From NCBI RefSeq assembly GCF_963678635.1, contig NC_087070.1:40677831-40741830 (forward strand): a stretch of DNA of 64,000 nucleotides, in the 5' to 3' direction. The notes beneath the pieces were generated by a model. It ran no database searches. It saw only the letters and a list, made by a program, of their open reading frames with translations, and was not told where the DNA came from. Of the stretch, positions 10,611 through 23,304 are shown one piece after another. This stretch comes from Symsagittifera roscoffensis (Eukaryota > Xenacoelomorpha > Acoela > Convolutidae). Numbering within the stretch: the stretch's first letter is position 1; each line of letters starts with the position of its first letter. The translations under genes and the position numbers were made by a program.

Positions 10611-10683
10611 ATGACTGTCTGATATGACTAAATTAAATTTTTATCACACCAGGCAGAAAAATTACAATTTGAAAGATACTTTC

Positions 10684-10810
10684 TAAACCGTAGTTTTCTG
10701 AAGACCATGGTCGGAATATTATGTGCTACTTACACAGTAACGGGCTATCCTTGTTTAATTTGTGCACCCTACTTAAGTCACATATGAGGTTTAAAAAAAA
10801 TAGGCCCTAT
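10684..10810 (+). repeat. Third copy of the shared LTR flank
   Basis: Same as 83-204 and 1,757-1,878. It shows that gypsy copies 1 and 2 share sequence outside the LTR. Confidence 0.7.
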
Positions 10811-11453
10811 TGTGCCAGTCGGTCATATTTGGACGTTTGACATTGAGCACTGCGGAGTAAACATGATTTTGGGGTCAAATGAAATTTTTCAAAAATTCGA
10901 ATTGAGCCTGTCATGCTCAACTTTCTCGCAAAAAGTGAAAATCTCAGAAATACAAGAAGAGAACGACCAAAAAAAACGCGAGAAAGTGGTCAATTTAAGC
11001 AGCGAGAAATTGCTATTCGCAATTTCCGACATCTAATTAATACGAGAGTAGAGCTGTCCTGTCTGGATACAGAAAACAAAGAAAACCGGGATTCAGCTGG
11101 ACCGGAGTGAACCTTCACTGGAAAGGTGGACAACCGAAGTGTCCCAATGGTCCAGTACCAAAACTTCATTCTTGAGATAAAACTTGTTCGATTAGAACTT
11201 ATTCAATCAAACTAGGTATAGGGACGTTCTTATTTTCTAGAGTGGGGGGTATTTTGGTAGTGGCGTTTAAGCTGTAATGGATTTTAGTCTCATGAACCGA
11301 ATTGGCTCCGACCGCTTGAGGTAGAAAAACACAAGAGATAGTGTCCCTGACTCCTTAGCCATAGGTTAGTGTCCCTGACTAAGAGATAGTGTCCCTGACT
11401 CTTGAGCCATAGGTTATAGGACTCAAATGTGACCGAAGTAGGCGACTGTTAAA
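10811..11453 (+). repeat. 5' LTR of gypsy copy 2
   Basis: It starts TGTGCCAGTCGG and ends near GCGACTGTTAAA, about 643 bp, shorter than the 865-bp 3' LTR. By eye it differs from the 3' LTR (32,154-33,018) at about 7-8% of aligned bases. It differs much less from the copy 1 LTR. Confidence 0.85.
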
Positions 11454-11464
11454 TAATGTTTTTA

Positions 11465-11479
11465 TGGGGCTCCTGGATG
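11465..11479 (+). promoter_or_regulatory. Candidate primer-binding site, gypsy copy 2
   Basis: TGGGGCTCCTGGATG lies about 12 bases after the 5' LTR, the same as in copy 1. Confidence 0.4.
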
Positions 11480-11924
11480 TTTTTACGACATCATGACTAC
11501 GGAGTCGAACCCACTTGACACAGCTCCGGGCTACATGCTCATTCTAGAGTACTGGTGGTACGGTTCAGCGGGAACGTGAAAACTCGAGAAAACTTCCTGG
11601 TACGCTCTCCGAACGAGGCTTAGCTAACCGAGTAAGGGTGGGTAACTAGGGGGACAAAAAAAAACGAGCAAAAGACAAAAAGCGAAACAGAAACCAAAAG
11701 AGAATGGAAAAAGGAACAAAAACCATAAAACGAAAAATTACAGTGACTTTGACGCCAGATTAGTTGAATCAAACCTTTATATTAATTAAATAGTATACCC
11801 ATACTGTTTTATAAGACCGATCGTTTCGATCAATCTAGCAATCTAATCCAGAAACCTCAATAAGGTGCCCGAGTGTGGGGCGTTGTTAAGGGTTTTCAGA
11901 TAGCTTGCAACTTAGCTGGACAAC

Positions 11925-12035
11925 TAGGAGACTTGACTGGAAGAAGTGACCAGACTAGTGGAAAGTGGTCCACAAGGATTTAGCTCAACCACTAGGAGAC
12001 TTGACTGGAACAGGTGACCAGTCAAGTGGGGAAGT
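11925..12035 (+). repeat. Leader tandem repeat, copy 2
   Basis: Two units of the ACTTGACTGGAA...GTGACCAG repeat, against three in copy 1. The G-rich tract conserved with copy 1 follows at 12,336-12,412. Confidence 0.65.
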
Positions 12036-12981
12036 GGCACTGGTGACAAGTGGAGTGCACGTCAAGGAGACAACCAGCACGGAACCAGAACAACAAGAGG
12101 AGGACGCGACGGGGTGTTCTCAAGACGGTCAAATCGGGTATCAAAACATCAAAACGGTGGTCAAAACGGGTATCGTTAAAGTCCACATTTTATTGTAGGA
12201 AATAAGTGTAAAATTGGATAAGCGGAACCACACTGTTTTGAGGAACGTTTTTACTCAAGCAGGCCTGGAAACAGGTTCTACGGTTTTCTCTCAAGAGGTT
12301 TAGCACCCGGCGCTTAAGGTAAATTTCGGCTTAAGAGGGGGGCTAAAAGGGGGAGGTTAGAAGGGGGGCTGGTTAGGTTAGAGGTTGGCTGTTGTAAATT
12401 GTAAAAAGGGGGGCAAATTAGAGTAAGTGATTGATCGACATCGTCGATTTAGTTACATTAGAATCTAACACGCGTCAATTATAAGAAGCGGATATCCAAA
12501 TTTAAGATCGAATTAAGGTAGGCACCCTGGTCGGATCGGGTGGAGGGAACGGAAGTAGACAGTTTTTGTGATACCACATAAGATCGCTAGCAGGGGGGAG
12601 GAAAACGCCTGGCAATCAGGTACCAGACGTTTCTTCGAATAAAGGTTGACATCTGTCACTATTGAATTTTAGGTGGGTTCATCTCTCTGTTTTTATTATT
12701 TTTCTTGTTTAAATTTTTACGTTTTGGTAAAATCTTTAATCGGTTTTTGAACGAACAGGTGATCAAAAGACACCTGCGAACAAGTTGGGTTTCAACTTGT
12801 ATCAAAATATTAAAGGGGAAATAAATACAAGGGGGAAAGTAATTCAAAATCTTTGGCCAGTAATGTTGGGTTTTTGGATAGATTTTTTGTACAAGAGCTC
12901 AAGTGGAGGTACCAGGTACAGTGGTTCAAGAGTCCCGACAATGAAAAAGAAGAAATCCTACTGTCCAGACACTTGGTTGCA

Positions 12982-13646
12982 AAGTCTTGGCACAGTACCG
13001 AAGAAGTCTTGGGACAGTGCAGTCTTGGGACGGTCTTGGGACAGTGCAGTCTTGGGACGGTCTCGGGACAGTGCGCTCTTGGGACAGTACAGTCTTGGGA
13101 CAGTGGTCTTGGGACAGTACAGTCTTGGGACAGTGGTCTTGGGACAGTGGTCTTGGGACAGTACGGTCTTGGGACAGTGGTCTTGGGACAGTGGTCTTGG
13201 GACAGTGGTCTTGGGACAGTACAGTCTTGGGACAGTGTTCTTGGGACAGTACGGTCTTGGGACAGTGGTCTTGGGACAGTGGTTTTGGGACAGTGGTCTT
13301 GGGAGAGTACAGTCTTGGGACAGTGGTCTTGGGACAGTGGTCTTGGGACAGTACAGTCTTGGGACAGTGCAGTCTTGGGACAGTGATCTTGGGACAGCAT
13401 AGTCTTGGGACAGTGATCTTGGGACAGTACAGTCTTGGGACAGTGGTCTTGAGACAGTGCAGTCTTGGGACAGTACAGTCTTGGGACAGTAGTCTTCGGA
13501 CAGTACAGTCTTGGGACAGTAGCAGAAAGTTTTGGGACAATACCGAGTAGTCTTGGGACAGTAGAGAAAAGGCTTGGGTCAGTAAATAGAAGGCTTGGAC
13601 AGTACATAGAAGAGCTGGGACAGTACCGGGAGGTCTTGGGACGATA
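12982..13646 (+). repeat. CTTGGGACAGT minisatellite, copy 2
   Basis: About 665 bp of the same 14-16-base units as 4,411-5,135, with a different unit order and count, so the array has changed since the copies separated. Long ORFs across it, up to 265 codons on the minus strand, are products of the repeat. Confidence 0.95.
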
Positions 13647-14133
13647 AAAAAAGTGGTGTGACGGTACTAAAAGGTCTTAAGACAGGTCGAAAAAATCATC
13701 GCTGAATTAAAAGCGACAGGACTAGTCGGAACGTTAAATCGCGAAAAATCCAATTCTGTTGGGATCACAAACTAGTAAATTTTTTTTTAAATCTTCAAAG
13801 GGATTAGGAACGTTTTTTTATTATTTTTATTTTCAGAAACTTTATCCTTAGAATAGAATTTTGTAAATAATAATACTGTAAATAGAGGTAATTGTAAATA
13901 AAAATCATGAGATGGAGTAGGGTACCGATAGCTGAAAAAAGAGCTACGAGTCAAAGACAAATCATAACTCGTCGCAACGTAAAGTAACAACGGTTGGCCC
14001 AAGAAACTTTTCAGTGAGCATGGTCAACACACGAAGTTCAAAATAGAAAAAGACAAAAGAGGGCGCTGAGGGGAGACAAACGAAACCTGTCATAGAGATT
14101 GATCTAGAAACACCAGATCAGAGTGTTTATGAG

Positions 14134-14964
14134 GTGGAGAAGAAGACAACGGAGTCGACACCGATGCCGAATGCAGAAGAACAAAATCAAAAGTCGATGG
14201 AATTCTCACCGATAGACATTGTGGAGGACACGACGGACAACACGCCAGAAAAAATAAAGGACGAGTCTCAAGCTAAAAGAACGTCATTCGCAGAGAGGAT
14301 AGCGATGATGGTCGGAATGAAATCGAGAGACGTAGTGGCGGAAGAACCGAAGGCCGGGAAAGGCAAAACGTTTGGAACAGCTTCCACGATAACAACAGAG
14401 GCCGACCGAGACGATGATCAGGTTAAACAGGGGGCAGCAGCCAGCAATAGGGCGACAGCTGACCATGAAACAACAACTCCTCTTGAACTGGGCGATTTGA
14501 TGGCGAAGCTAGATCAGATCGACAAGAAACTAAAGCACAGCGAGTGGGATCGAGAGGTGATAAAGAAATAATTAAGATACAACAAACACGAGTACCTGGA
14601 CAACTACTTCACTCTGGCGAAGGCGACAGAGGAAAAGCTTCAGCAGATGTCAGACATGGTAGAGGCCACTGACAAAGATCGAGAAAAGAACATCAAAAAA
14701 GACATGCAAGAAATGAAGCAACGATATGATACTGTGAACAGTAAGCTAGGGAATCTAGAGACGAGGATGAACACTATGAGCAGGGACCAGGCGGCGAGTT
14801 CGTGTACCATAGAGTCCAAACTGGATGCTATCTTGAGAAACTCTATAACACAAGACAATCTGGTGACAAATCGAACACGAGAAAACACCGGGGGGCAAGA
14901 CAATTATGAAAATTGGAACCGCAAATACGACGAGTGGTCCAGGAGATTCCACGACGAACAATAA
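14134..14964 (+). pseudogene. Gag N-terminal and coiled-coil region, gypsy copy 2
   Basis: The first part (from 14,134) is the acidic, Thr/Glu-rich Gag start shared with copy 1. A strongly heptad-like region follows (from 14,647; KNIKKDMQEMKQRYDTVN and similar), predicted to be a coiled coil. It belongs to the broken gypsy element. Confidence 0.65.
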
Positions 14965-15318
14965 CGTGGGACCGGACGCCATGACGTGGGCGAGCACCTG
15001 GGAGATGATGAACAGGACACTGGAGGCCTTCGCCACGAGGAACACCGACTCGAGCGACAGAGGAGGTGGCAAATCCAGAAAAACTTTCAAGAAGCCGAAA
15101 GAATTCAAAAATGATTCAAACGGGTGTATTGATACTTGAGTAGAAGTCATGAGACTACATTTGGAACAAGACAACGTGAACGACGAGAGACAAGCCTGCA
15201 GAGTGACACTCGGCATTTAGAAGGCACGGCGTTGAAATGCGTAGTTGCAAAGAAGGAAGAGTAACGCGACACTGCGGTTAAAATCTTCGAGATTTTGTTG
15301 AATTAATTCGGGTGAAGC

Positions 15319-15678
15319 ATGAAGGGTCACCAAGCGATGATGAGATTTGAAGAGAGAAGGCAAAGGGACGATGAATCAATTGATCGGTTCCTGGATGTTC
15401 TTGAGAGTTTGAGACGAAGTAGTGATCCTGAAGAGTCAACAAACAGAAGGAATTTTAGCATCGCCTCGAAGTTCATCGATGGAGTAAGAAGTGACGACTT
15501 GAGAACAGTTTTAGCAACGTACTATACACTGTCGAAAGATAGTGCACCGACTCCAGAAGAGATGAGACAGAAGTCAAGAGACTACATGCTGATGAAACCC
15601 AAGAAAAACTCATACTCGGGTAACAGGAACATGCAAGGGGGGAGTCAACCACAGAGGTTGTCATGGTATAAGCCTTGA
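15319..15678 (+). pseudogene. Gag capsid-like region, gypsy copy 2
   Basis: It contains RFEERRQRDDESIDRFLDVL, resembling the retrotransposon Gag capsid motif in which a conserved Q/E-S-I/V-x-x-F/Y block precedes a helical domain. The end (NRNMQGGSQPQRLSWYKP) leads directly to the zinc knuckles. It is a fossil region. Confidence 0.7.
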
Positions 15679-15684
15679 GATGAT

Positions 15685-16212
15685 ATGGACAAACGCAGGT
15701 CATGCGCAAGTTGTGGATCGGCGGATCATCATGTGGCGGACTGCACGACGTATAAACAAGGCATGAAGAGTCTGGGGTATGCTCCGGATGAGGAAGATAT
15801 AAGCCAGATGGAAGAACACGAGTTCTACAGCGGCCTGATCATCAAGATAGGTGCGAGATGCTTCTTCTGCAATCAAGAGGGCCAATTTAGGATGGACTTT
15901 CCATTACTTTGGGAAGCAGTTAAAAATCAAAGTCATCCGAAACACAAGTTAGCGTTAGCGGCTGTGCAGAGCACGAGGAACAGACAAGCCGAGTTTGAAA
16001 CGAAAAACTCAGAGGCACCAAAGGTGGAATTAACGATGAAGACGGTGAAAGCGGTAACGCAAATCAAAAATGCCATGGAGACCATGACCAAGAAGTCTCC
16101 AGAGATAAATTTTGAGAGAGCAGCTGCAGAGGCTGTTAACAAAGTGAAACAAGTCCTAGGGACGAAGGAGATAGAGCAACGATTGAAACAGGAGATCGAA
16201 AAGCAGAAGTAA
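15685..16212 (+). pseudogene. Gag zinc-knuckle region, gypsy copy 2
   Basis: CASCGSADHHVADC at residues 7-20 is a CX2CX4HX4C knuckle. A second knuckle-like stretch (CFFCNQEG) follows about 40 residues later, then a Lys/Glu-rich helix. The expected role is nucleic-acid binding by Gag. It is closely similar to 6,063-6,875. Confidence 0.75.
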
Positions 16213-16400
16213 AACGAGACGTTAAGTTTGCCAGTGCCAGAAGCCGTAGTGGGATCAACAAAGAGTGAAAATTGCAACACTCTGAAAATTGTGACGGGAA
16301 AGCCATTCGGCATAACAAAGATCGGAGCCAGGATAAGGTCAATAATCACTGTGGGCGGCCATGAAGTAACGAAGAACTTGAGCGAAACCAGCGAACAGAT

Positions 16401-17090
16401 GTGTACGCAGATTACTTGAGTGCAATAAGTCCACAGACAACTTCTAGAGCCTTGAGGGCGCTACTCATAAGAGATGGCAGCAAGTCAGTCCGTGTTGAGA
16501 ATAGACAGACAGAAGCTTATGGTCCGCATGAGGTGATGTTAAATATAGATGGGATAAATATCTACACGAAAACCATGATAACATGTGATGAGGACCTAGC
16601 CGGACAGATCTACGTGGGCAAAGAAGAACTGAAAGTAAGATCGATTGGACACTGTGCATTGTTAGATGAGGATACAATGCACATCGGGACGGAGGCAGAC
16701 GTATCAGCACATGTGTTTGACATTAGTGGCAAAAAGACTCAGTTACGCGGTTACTTGATACGGGAGCAGTCTTGAGTGTTATGGCAATCGAGACTTGGGA
16801 GCGAATGGGTTTCGACAAAGATGACTTGATAGACTCAAGAATACGGCTGTCAGCTGCAAACAAAAGGGCGCTGCGGGTACTAGGAAGAACACCAATAAAA
16901 GCCCTAAATCTAGGGGAAGGCACACCAATAATAACCCTAAAACTAGGGGATGAGCTTTCTTGTGGTGGAGAACCTAGACGAGTCTGACCAGTTCATTTTA
17001 GGCAGAGACTTCATCAGGAATTTCGACGTAACGATTGATCTAAACAATGCCATGTTCAGGATTCGGAACGCGGATAAGAAGTAGGTAATT
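16401..17090 (+). pseudogene. Protease region of pol, gypsy copy 2
   Basis: A D-T-G-A retropepsin active-site motif lies near 16,757-16,768 with a hydrophobic stretch after it. The later part includes ITLKLGDE. The position between Gag knuckles and RT is normal for Ty3/gypsy. Confidence 0.6.
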
Positions 17091-17253
17091 AAACCGGTAG
17101 ATCTGATAATGGCAAATAAAAATAAAGCGCCTTGATTATCGCTTTATGAAAATAAAGTGATAACCAAGACCGGCCTCTGCATCCGTTTCTTGTTGAATAC
17201 TCTTGACATACCGATAACAATCCAGAGGGGAAGGAAGCTGGGATATGCTTTAA

Positions 17254-18469
17254 GTGGAAACTCGATATGAAATGACTGAAAAAGTAAAAGAGAATGAAGT
17301 ACTTGAATGTCCCAATCATAAAGACAAAATTTGTATCTTGAGACGATTGAAGAAAATAAAAGGTTCATCAGGTCTTGTGAAGTCACTTAAAACAAAGACA
17401 GATGATGGACTCTCGAGTTGTTCAAATTTCCCAGGAAGACCCACACTAGAGGAAATGGAAATGGATAAACCAGTTTTACCTGAAATAGAGCACTTAAGGG
17501 GTAAGGTAACGGATGAACAGCTCAAGGCCATCAAGGACGTACTAGAGCGGAATGAGGACGTTTTTTCGAAACATAAAGCAGACATTGGATGTTGTAGTTT
17601 TGTTGAACATGAAATAGAGCTTGAGGAGTCTGCGGTACCGCACAGGGAGGGGGAGAGGCGCATGACCCCACACAAATCGGATGCGTGTAGGAAAGAGATA
17701 GAGACATTACTAGAGTATGATATGATAGAACCATCCAAATCACCGTGGGCGTGTGGAGTAGTGATGGCCAAAAAGAAGGGCGACCACTTCAGGTTTTGTT
17801 GTGACTTTCGGTATCTGAACTCCGTCACGGTGAAGGATGCCTATCCCATACCTAGGATTGATGAGAGTCTCTCGAAGTTAGGTGATGCAAAAATTTTTTA
17901 AGACTCTTGATTTAGGTTCGGCTTTTTGGCAAGTCCCACTGTGGAAACAGGACAGGGACAAAACAGGGTTCGCCTGCGAGCTGGGGCTGTTTCAATAGAA
18001 ACGGATGCCATTTGGTCTTTGCAATGCCACGGCTACATTTCAACGGTTGATGGCACATGCATTGATAGGTGTGACAAAGAAGTACGGCAAGTTGGTAATG
18101 TGCTACGTGGATGACGTGATAATAGCGACGCCTACAATGGAAGATCACATCGAGCGACTGGACGAGGTGTTTGCATGCATGAAGAGGTCGGGGCTAAAGT
18201 GCAAACCATCAAAGTGCGAAACACTCAAGGATTCGATAAAAGCCAATTTTGGGAAGAATGGTAGACAGGCACGGCATCAGACCAGATCCAGACGTAGTAG
18301 AAGCGTTTCTAACCTGGAAATCGCCAAAAATGAAACACCAGTTGATGAGCTTCCTGGGTTTTGCGAACTATTACAGGGATTTCATCAAGGGCTAAGCGGA
18401 CAAAGTATACCCGATGCAACAACTAATGAGACACAAAGGCAAGAAGTTCACGTGGAACAACGCAGCTAA
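17254..18469 (+). pseudogene. Reverse transcriptase region of pol, gypsy copy 2
   Basis: RT blocks are clear: EIETLLEYDMIEPSKSPWAC, FRFCCDFRYLNSVTVKDAYP, MPFGLCNATATFQRLM, and the catalytic YVDD at 18,104-18,115. These are typical of Ty3/gypsy RT. It belongs to the broken element. Confidence 0.9.
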
Positions 18470-18499
18470 AGAATCATTCCAGAGAATAAAGAAAGAGTT

Positions 18500-20020
18500 G
18501 TGCGAGGCACCGGTGATAGGGATGCCAACGGAAAAAGGGTGTACGTGCTGGACACGGATGCGTCGCTAGTCGCGATTTCTGGCATTCTCCATCAAGAACA
18601 GGAATGGAACGGCAAGACAGTCTGAAGACCAATTGCGTACGGGAGCAAAGTCTTGAGTGATACGGAAATGAAGTATGGGGCGCCGAAAGCAGAGATGTTC
18701 GCGGTGGTTACCTTTGTCGAGAAATATAGAGCATACCTAGGCAGTGAGCCATTCAAGCTGCGAGTCGACAATAGGGCACTCAGCTGGCTGAAGACGTACT
18801 CAATTGAGCAGAGCTACATTGGAAGGTGGATAGTTCGCCTGGACGGGTACAACATGATAATTGAGCATAGAACAAGAGGCAAACATCAAAATGCCGATAG
18901 CTTGAGTAAGAAGACGGAGTTCTACGAGAGACAGGAACAGAGGGAGGCGGATAGGCCAGAAATCAAAAATGGCTTCTCCTTCATGGATAAGGGAACGTAT
19001 GATAGTCTTCCACTCATGAGATGGCTCGATAAGTCAGGCAAACCGATAGAAAATCACCCCGAATTACCAAAGGAGCCTCCAGAGAAAACAATCTTGAAAA
19101 AGACCCGAGGGATGCCGATAGGGTTAATGCTCAAGTCAAAAATTGTGAGGGAGACGCTCAAGGCAAAAGGCTATGATCTCAACCAGGTAGAAACGGGAGA
19201 TGCACAGAAAGATGAAGACTTGATGAGATTACTCGAGAAACTGGCAGATGATAAACCCGTGATCGAAGGAAAGAGTAAAGAGGAACCGGAAGTCACGATA
19301 CTGCGAAGGAATGAAACAGTTGACGGCGAAGTATCCTTAAAAGAAAGTAATCCTGATGGGAAAGAAGTCGTGCAGTCACTGTTTGACAAAATCCCTGATG
19401 ACATAATTGAGCGGACTCGGGTCAGGAAAGAGAAAGTGGCATTTAAGGAGGAAGCTGAACACCTTGGACTAGGTCAAGAGTCCGGGGAGTGGTCCACAGA
19501 GGAAGAAGATGCTGGAGAAGAAAAATTGTCCGGGGAGTGTGAGGGATGGGATGAAGATTCGGAAAAGAGCAGCGATGACCAAGATAGTCTATGCATGATA
19601 CTGGCGGAAGAGAAGATGAGACACCGCGACAGGGAGCTACAGACATATCCCTCCTCAGGAACGTACAACTTGGATCAGCAAGAAGTGCGAGGAGGTGAAG
19701 AACTTGAGAAAATTGCGGTATCGAGGAAACCGTTCAGGGCACTATCATGCAACTCGAATGTCAGAACAAACCTGGTGCCAGAAGGCGATAGGAAGATCAT
19801 GAAGAGGATAGTATGCGTAAAGCTGAAGGATGACATCCACAACCCTGGGGAAATTAATGGTCAGATAAAGGCACTAAAAGAACATGTCAAGGCGAGATAT
19901 AGGCTGTCCGATCTAATAAGGGCCCAAACGAATGACAAGATGACAAGTAACCTCTCCAAGTGGATCCGGACGGGGTCCAAAGAAAAGGGGAACTTGAAGA
20001 AGACAGCTACAAGATTCTGA
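18500..20020 (+). pseudogene. RNase H and tether region of pol, gypsy copy 2
   Basis: RNase H signatures are VLDTDASLVAISGILHQ (from about 18,544), YGAPKAEMFAVV and LRVDNRALSWL. The long ORF 18,653-20,020 (455 codons) continues into a very acidic, Glu/Asp-rich spacer of about 200 residues before integrase. Such a long acidic insert is not usual at this position. Confidence 0.85.
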
Positions 20021-21200
20021 GCCAGTTCTACAAAGAGAGGAAAGAGTTACTCTATCACACGGCTGACGGGGTGGTAATTTGCAAGAGAAAAGACGAGGAG
20101 AAGATACTACACAAGCACAACCTCATCATTATGCCACAGTTGTATCAGACTGAAGTGTTATTCAGATCGCATGATCAAATGGGGCACCAGTGGACAGATA
20201 AAGTGCAACAGAGGATACTTCACAGGTTTGATTGGCCAGGATTCAGGAAAGCTTGCGAGAGATGGGTAAATGCATGCCTGGCATGCCTACAAGTGAAAGA
20301 CCCAAGGAAGATGAAGTTCCAACTCAAGTCCGTTGAGAGCTCGGAGTTCAACGAAATTGTGCAAATAGACCACCAAAAAATCTGTTTGACAGAAACGGGA
20401 TATAACCAGATACTGGTCATAATAGATCACTTCACAAAGCTGGCAGAAGCGGTGCCGTGTCAGACAGCCTCGGCAGAGGAGACTTGTGACCACCTGATAA
20501 CACATTGGATATCACGATATGGTTGTCCCATGACATTTCAGTCGGACAACGGCAAAGCCTTCGTGGGGGACCTGACGAAAGAATTGATGAAGAGGTCGCA
20601 CATAGCTCAAGCGCACACAACGACCTACCATCCCCAGACCAACGGGTTAGTGGGGAGGCAGAATAGAACGTTGATGAACATGCTGAGGGTATACTGCTCA
20701 AGGTATATGACAGATTGGGATAAAAAATCTGCCTCAGGTGGTAAAGGTGTACAACATTACGCAACACTCAGCAACCGGCATCAGTCCCTTCATGATGTTG
20801 GCGGGCAAGGAAAGAGCAATGCCTCTAACATTCTTTTACCCGGAATACGAAGGGAAAAAGACGTCGCCTCAAGCTTATGTGAAAGAAGCGATCAGGAGAC
20901 AGGAGGAACTAAACGAGCTCTGCAGGAGGAACACTGCGCAAGCACAAATGAGACAGCGCAAGAAATACGATGAAAAGATATTGCAAGCGAAACCATATGC
21001 AGTAGGCCAGTACCTGTGGGTCTTCCAGAATGTAATACCTCCCAGGGGACAAAGAAATTACTTAAGAAATGGAGAGGACCGTTCATGATAACGGAAGTAC
21101 ACCAACAAGGACGGTTCTACCGCTTGAGTACGGGGCGAGCAGCGCATTATGAAAATCTGAAGCCTCATGTCCCATCCCCAGAAAACTAGTGCGTACCGCA
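19960..21200 (+). pseudogene. Integrase region of pol, gypsy copy 2
   Basis: A zinc-binding HHCC-type N-terminus (HDQMGHQWTD ... CLAC), an IDH core strand, the QSDNGKAF block and a YHPQTNG motif are the standard DDE integrase landmarks of Ty3/gypsy. The C-terminal part (20,738-21,088) includes MRQRKKYDEK and a GQYLWVFQ strand. It is part of the fossil element. Confidence 0.9.
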
Positions 21201-21228
21201 GAACATGGAGGGACTCGAGTAACTACTG

Positions 21229-21558
21229 GTGGAGCCAGCGTGTGAGATGAACGAAAAAGGCACCAGAGAGAAAAACGATGGCAATCAGGGCTTGAGTTTG
21301 GACGATAATGAAAAGATAGAAGCGGATTCACAGGCGGAATCCTTTGTAGAAGAAGACTGGAATGATCCGGAGCAGGACGAAGTGCCAAAGTGGAAAGAAC
21401 CAGACTTACCAATACCAGTGGGAACCAGGAGTGGCAATCGCAAACGGACAGGAATGAGGTACATTAGGTACGGCGATGACTTCTTGATTGATAAGATACA
21501 ACCTGATGAATTAGGCGAAGAGCTTCAGAGTATGGGCAAACTAGCAGCTGACGATTAA
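21229..21558 (+). pseudogene. Accessory ORF after integrase, 109 codons
   Basis: A hydrophilic acidic ORF (start EPACEMNEKGTREK) directly after the integrase end. I do not recognise it. It may be the tail of pol or the first accessory ORF of the element. Confidence 0.45.
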
Positions 21559-21666
21559 TGGCAAATCATCAACGATAGTGAACACTACCCGCTAGAAGAC
21601 TTTTCCACACCTGAACAAGAGACGGATCTGGAACAGAGCGAGATAGAGAGGAGGGAGACAACAAAC

Positions 21667-22254
21667 TTGAGAATACTAGAGTGGATGCGCGATATCAAGA
21701 ACAGAAGTAATCAGGGGCAATGCACCCAACAAGTCGACGTGTCGGCGGAAAAACACGCAAAAATGGAGGATCACCTCTTCAGTTGGATAGCAACAGACAG
21801 GTCGCTCGAGGTTCTTCCAGATAACTTGGACCCAGCATCATCGACGGGGACGTCGATAAATATTTTTGTCCGGGGAGTGGGGGTAGGACTTACCCACACC
21901 GAAAATTGGATGATAAAGAAGCTCAAGGAAGTGAGGGAAACAAGTGAGCCTGAACTGGATGAGGAGGAGGCTGAGCCTACCATAGGGAGGAATTTCAAGA
22001 CAAAATTTGAAATTCCGAATGAATACTCAGAGTACATCCTGATTACGGACAGCGACTTCATCCTGTCAGACAGGACCAGCGCGATTTGTATAACAGCGGA
22101 CATGAGTTTCAGATCAAGACTAGAAGCCGACTTCAGGAGGGAGTATCAGAACGGGGAGTTCCTATTCAAGGAGAGACCGGGGTTGGGAGGAATGGCTGCG
22201 CTTCCCCCATCAGTCTCACAAGTTCCGGGGAATTACTTGTGCTTCCTAGTGTGA
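21667..22254 (+). pseudogene. Accessory ORF, 195 codons, unknown
   Basis: A soluble-looking ORF with an acidic patch (EPELDEEEAEP) and a strand-rich second half (YSEYILITDSDFILSD). No transmembrane segment or known motif was seen. It is in the same orientation as pol and belongs to the 3' ORF block of the element. Confidence 0.5.
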
Positions 22255-22549
22255 CGAGGGTCAATAAAAGGAACACGATAGACCCTGAGCACGTGATGCT
22301 GGCACTAACAAGACTGCGAGACTTCATGATCGAAAGAAGAATAATGGAGGTCTATGACGGGGCAAGTTGAGCCCAAGGGTACTGTATGCTATCCTACACG
22401 TGGTCTTCGCAGAAACGGAGATAATGGTACACCTACACAAAAAATACTACTTGAGTATCGCCTGAGCTACGGGGGGACAGCGGCGGTCTTGAGTTGGGGG
22501 TACATGGGGATCTCGGGTAAGGGTACATGGGGATCTCGGAGCAGGTAGA

Positions 22550-22912
22550 TGGATTTTAACGTAAATGTCATGACAATTATAATTTAGAGAGTGACGGTGC
22601 TAAAACATTAAATGAATCTGCATGCTCTTCCAATTGAATTATTTAAGTAAAAAGGATGGAGGGATAAGGTTTTAACTACAATAATTGGGGGGGGGGGGTT
22701 TAGGTTAGGAACATAACATCTTAGTCTAAAAAGTAGATTTTACTTTCAGATTGATTTGTTAAATCGAGTTGACGACCCAGACACACTCATTGGAAAAAAA
22801 GAAGGTCTTGAACAAAGTTCACGATCAGCAACATTCGAAAGAGATATTTCTCAAGTTGGTACGGTAATACTCAAGTTGGTTGGTACGCGAGATCATCTAG
22901 AGATCGTAAAAT
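22550..22912 (+). other. Non-coding spacer inside the giant element
   Basis: AT-rich, with a G run of about 12 bases at 22,687. A short direct repeat (GGTACATGGGGATCTCGG twice, about 22,498-22,545) precedes it. It could separate the pol transcript region from a downstream ORF block, which is inference. Confidence 0.5.
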
Positions 22913-23185
22913 ATGGCAGATCGATTTTGGAAGTCCATGCCTGCGGCGCTGAAGAGGCCTACGCTCGATGAATTGTACAGACGCTTGAGGGACCTGGACT
23001 ACAACCAAGTGGATGAGAGGATGGCAGTGATGTTGAATGCCATCCTCCAATTAGAGGAGCAAGGTGAATGCAGGGAGTCCGCGACAGAAGCTGTCTTGAT
23101 GGTCGGCTACACCACAGAAGGCATATCCAATCAAGAACAGACCAGGTGGCTGTCCTGGAATGTAGATGGAGGGGTGAGAGGATGA
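22913..23185 (+). pseudogene. Accessory ORF, 90 codons, unknown
   Basis: It begins with ATG (MADRFWKSMPAALKRPTLDE) and looks helical and soluble. It is the first ORF after the non-coding spacer, so it may be the start of the downstream coding unit. No family was recognised. Confidence 0.5.
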
Positions 23186-23304
23186 TTCGACTTGGCAAGG
23201 AATCCTGGCTTGAACAACAACACTGAGTACGGCGCGGAGAGTTCCCATTACCGACCAGACCATCGGCAAGATCTGCGGGCCAATCCACAAGCAAGCCACC
23301 TTCT

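Larger units (their letters stand above)
8905..10680. other. Host-like island between the two gypsy copies
   Basis: This 1.8 kb is not shared by either gypsy copy. It contains the TRIM37-like pseudogene (minus strand) and an AT-rich dispersed repeat (10,240-10,610). Both borders are abrupt against retroelement sequence. Confidence 0.7.

Noticed and set aside
12810-13607. 265-codon minus-strand ORF (Cys/Pro/Lys/Thr repeats)
   Set aside because: Same reason: the reverse strand of the CTTGGGACAGT array in the second gypsy copy.
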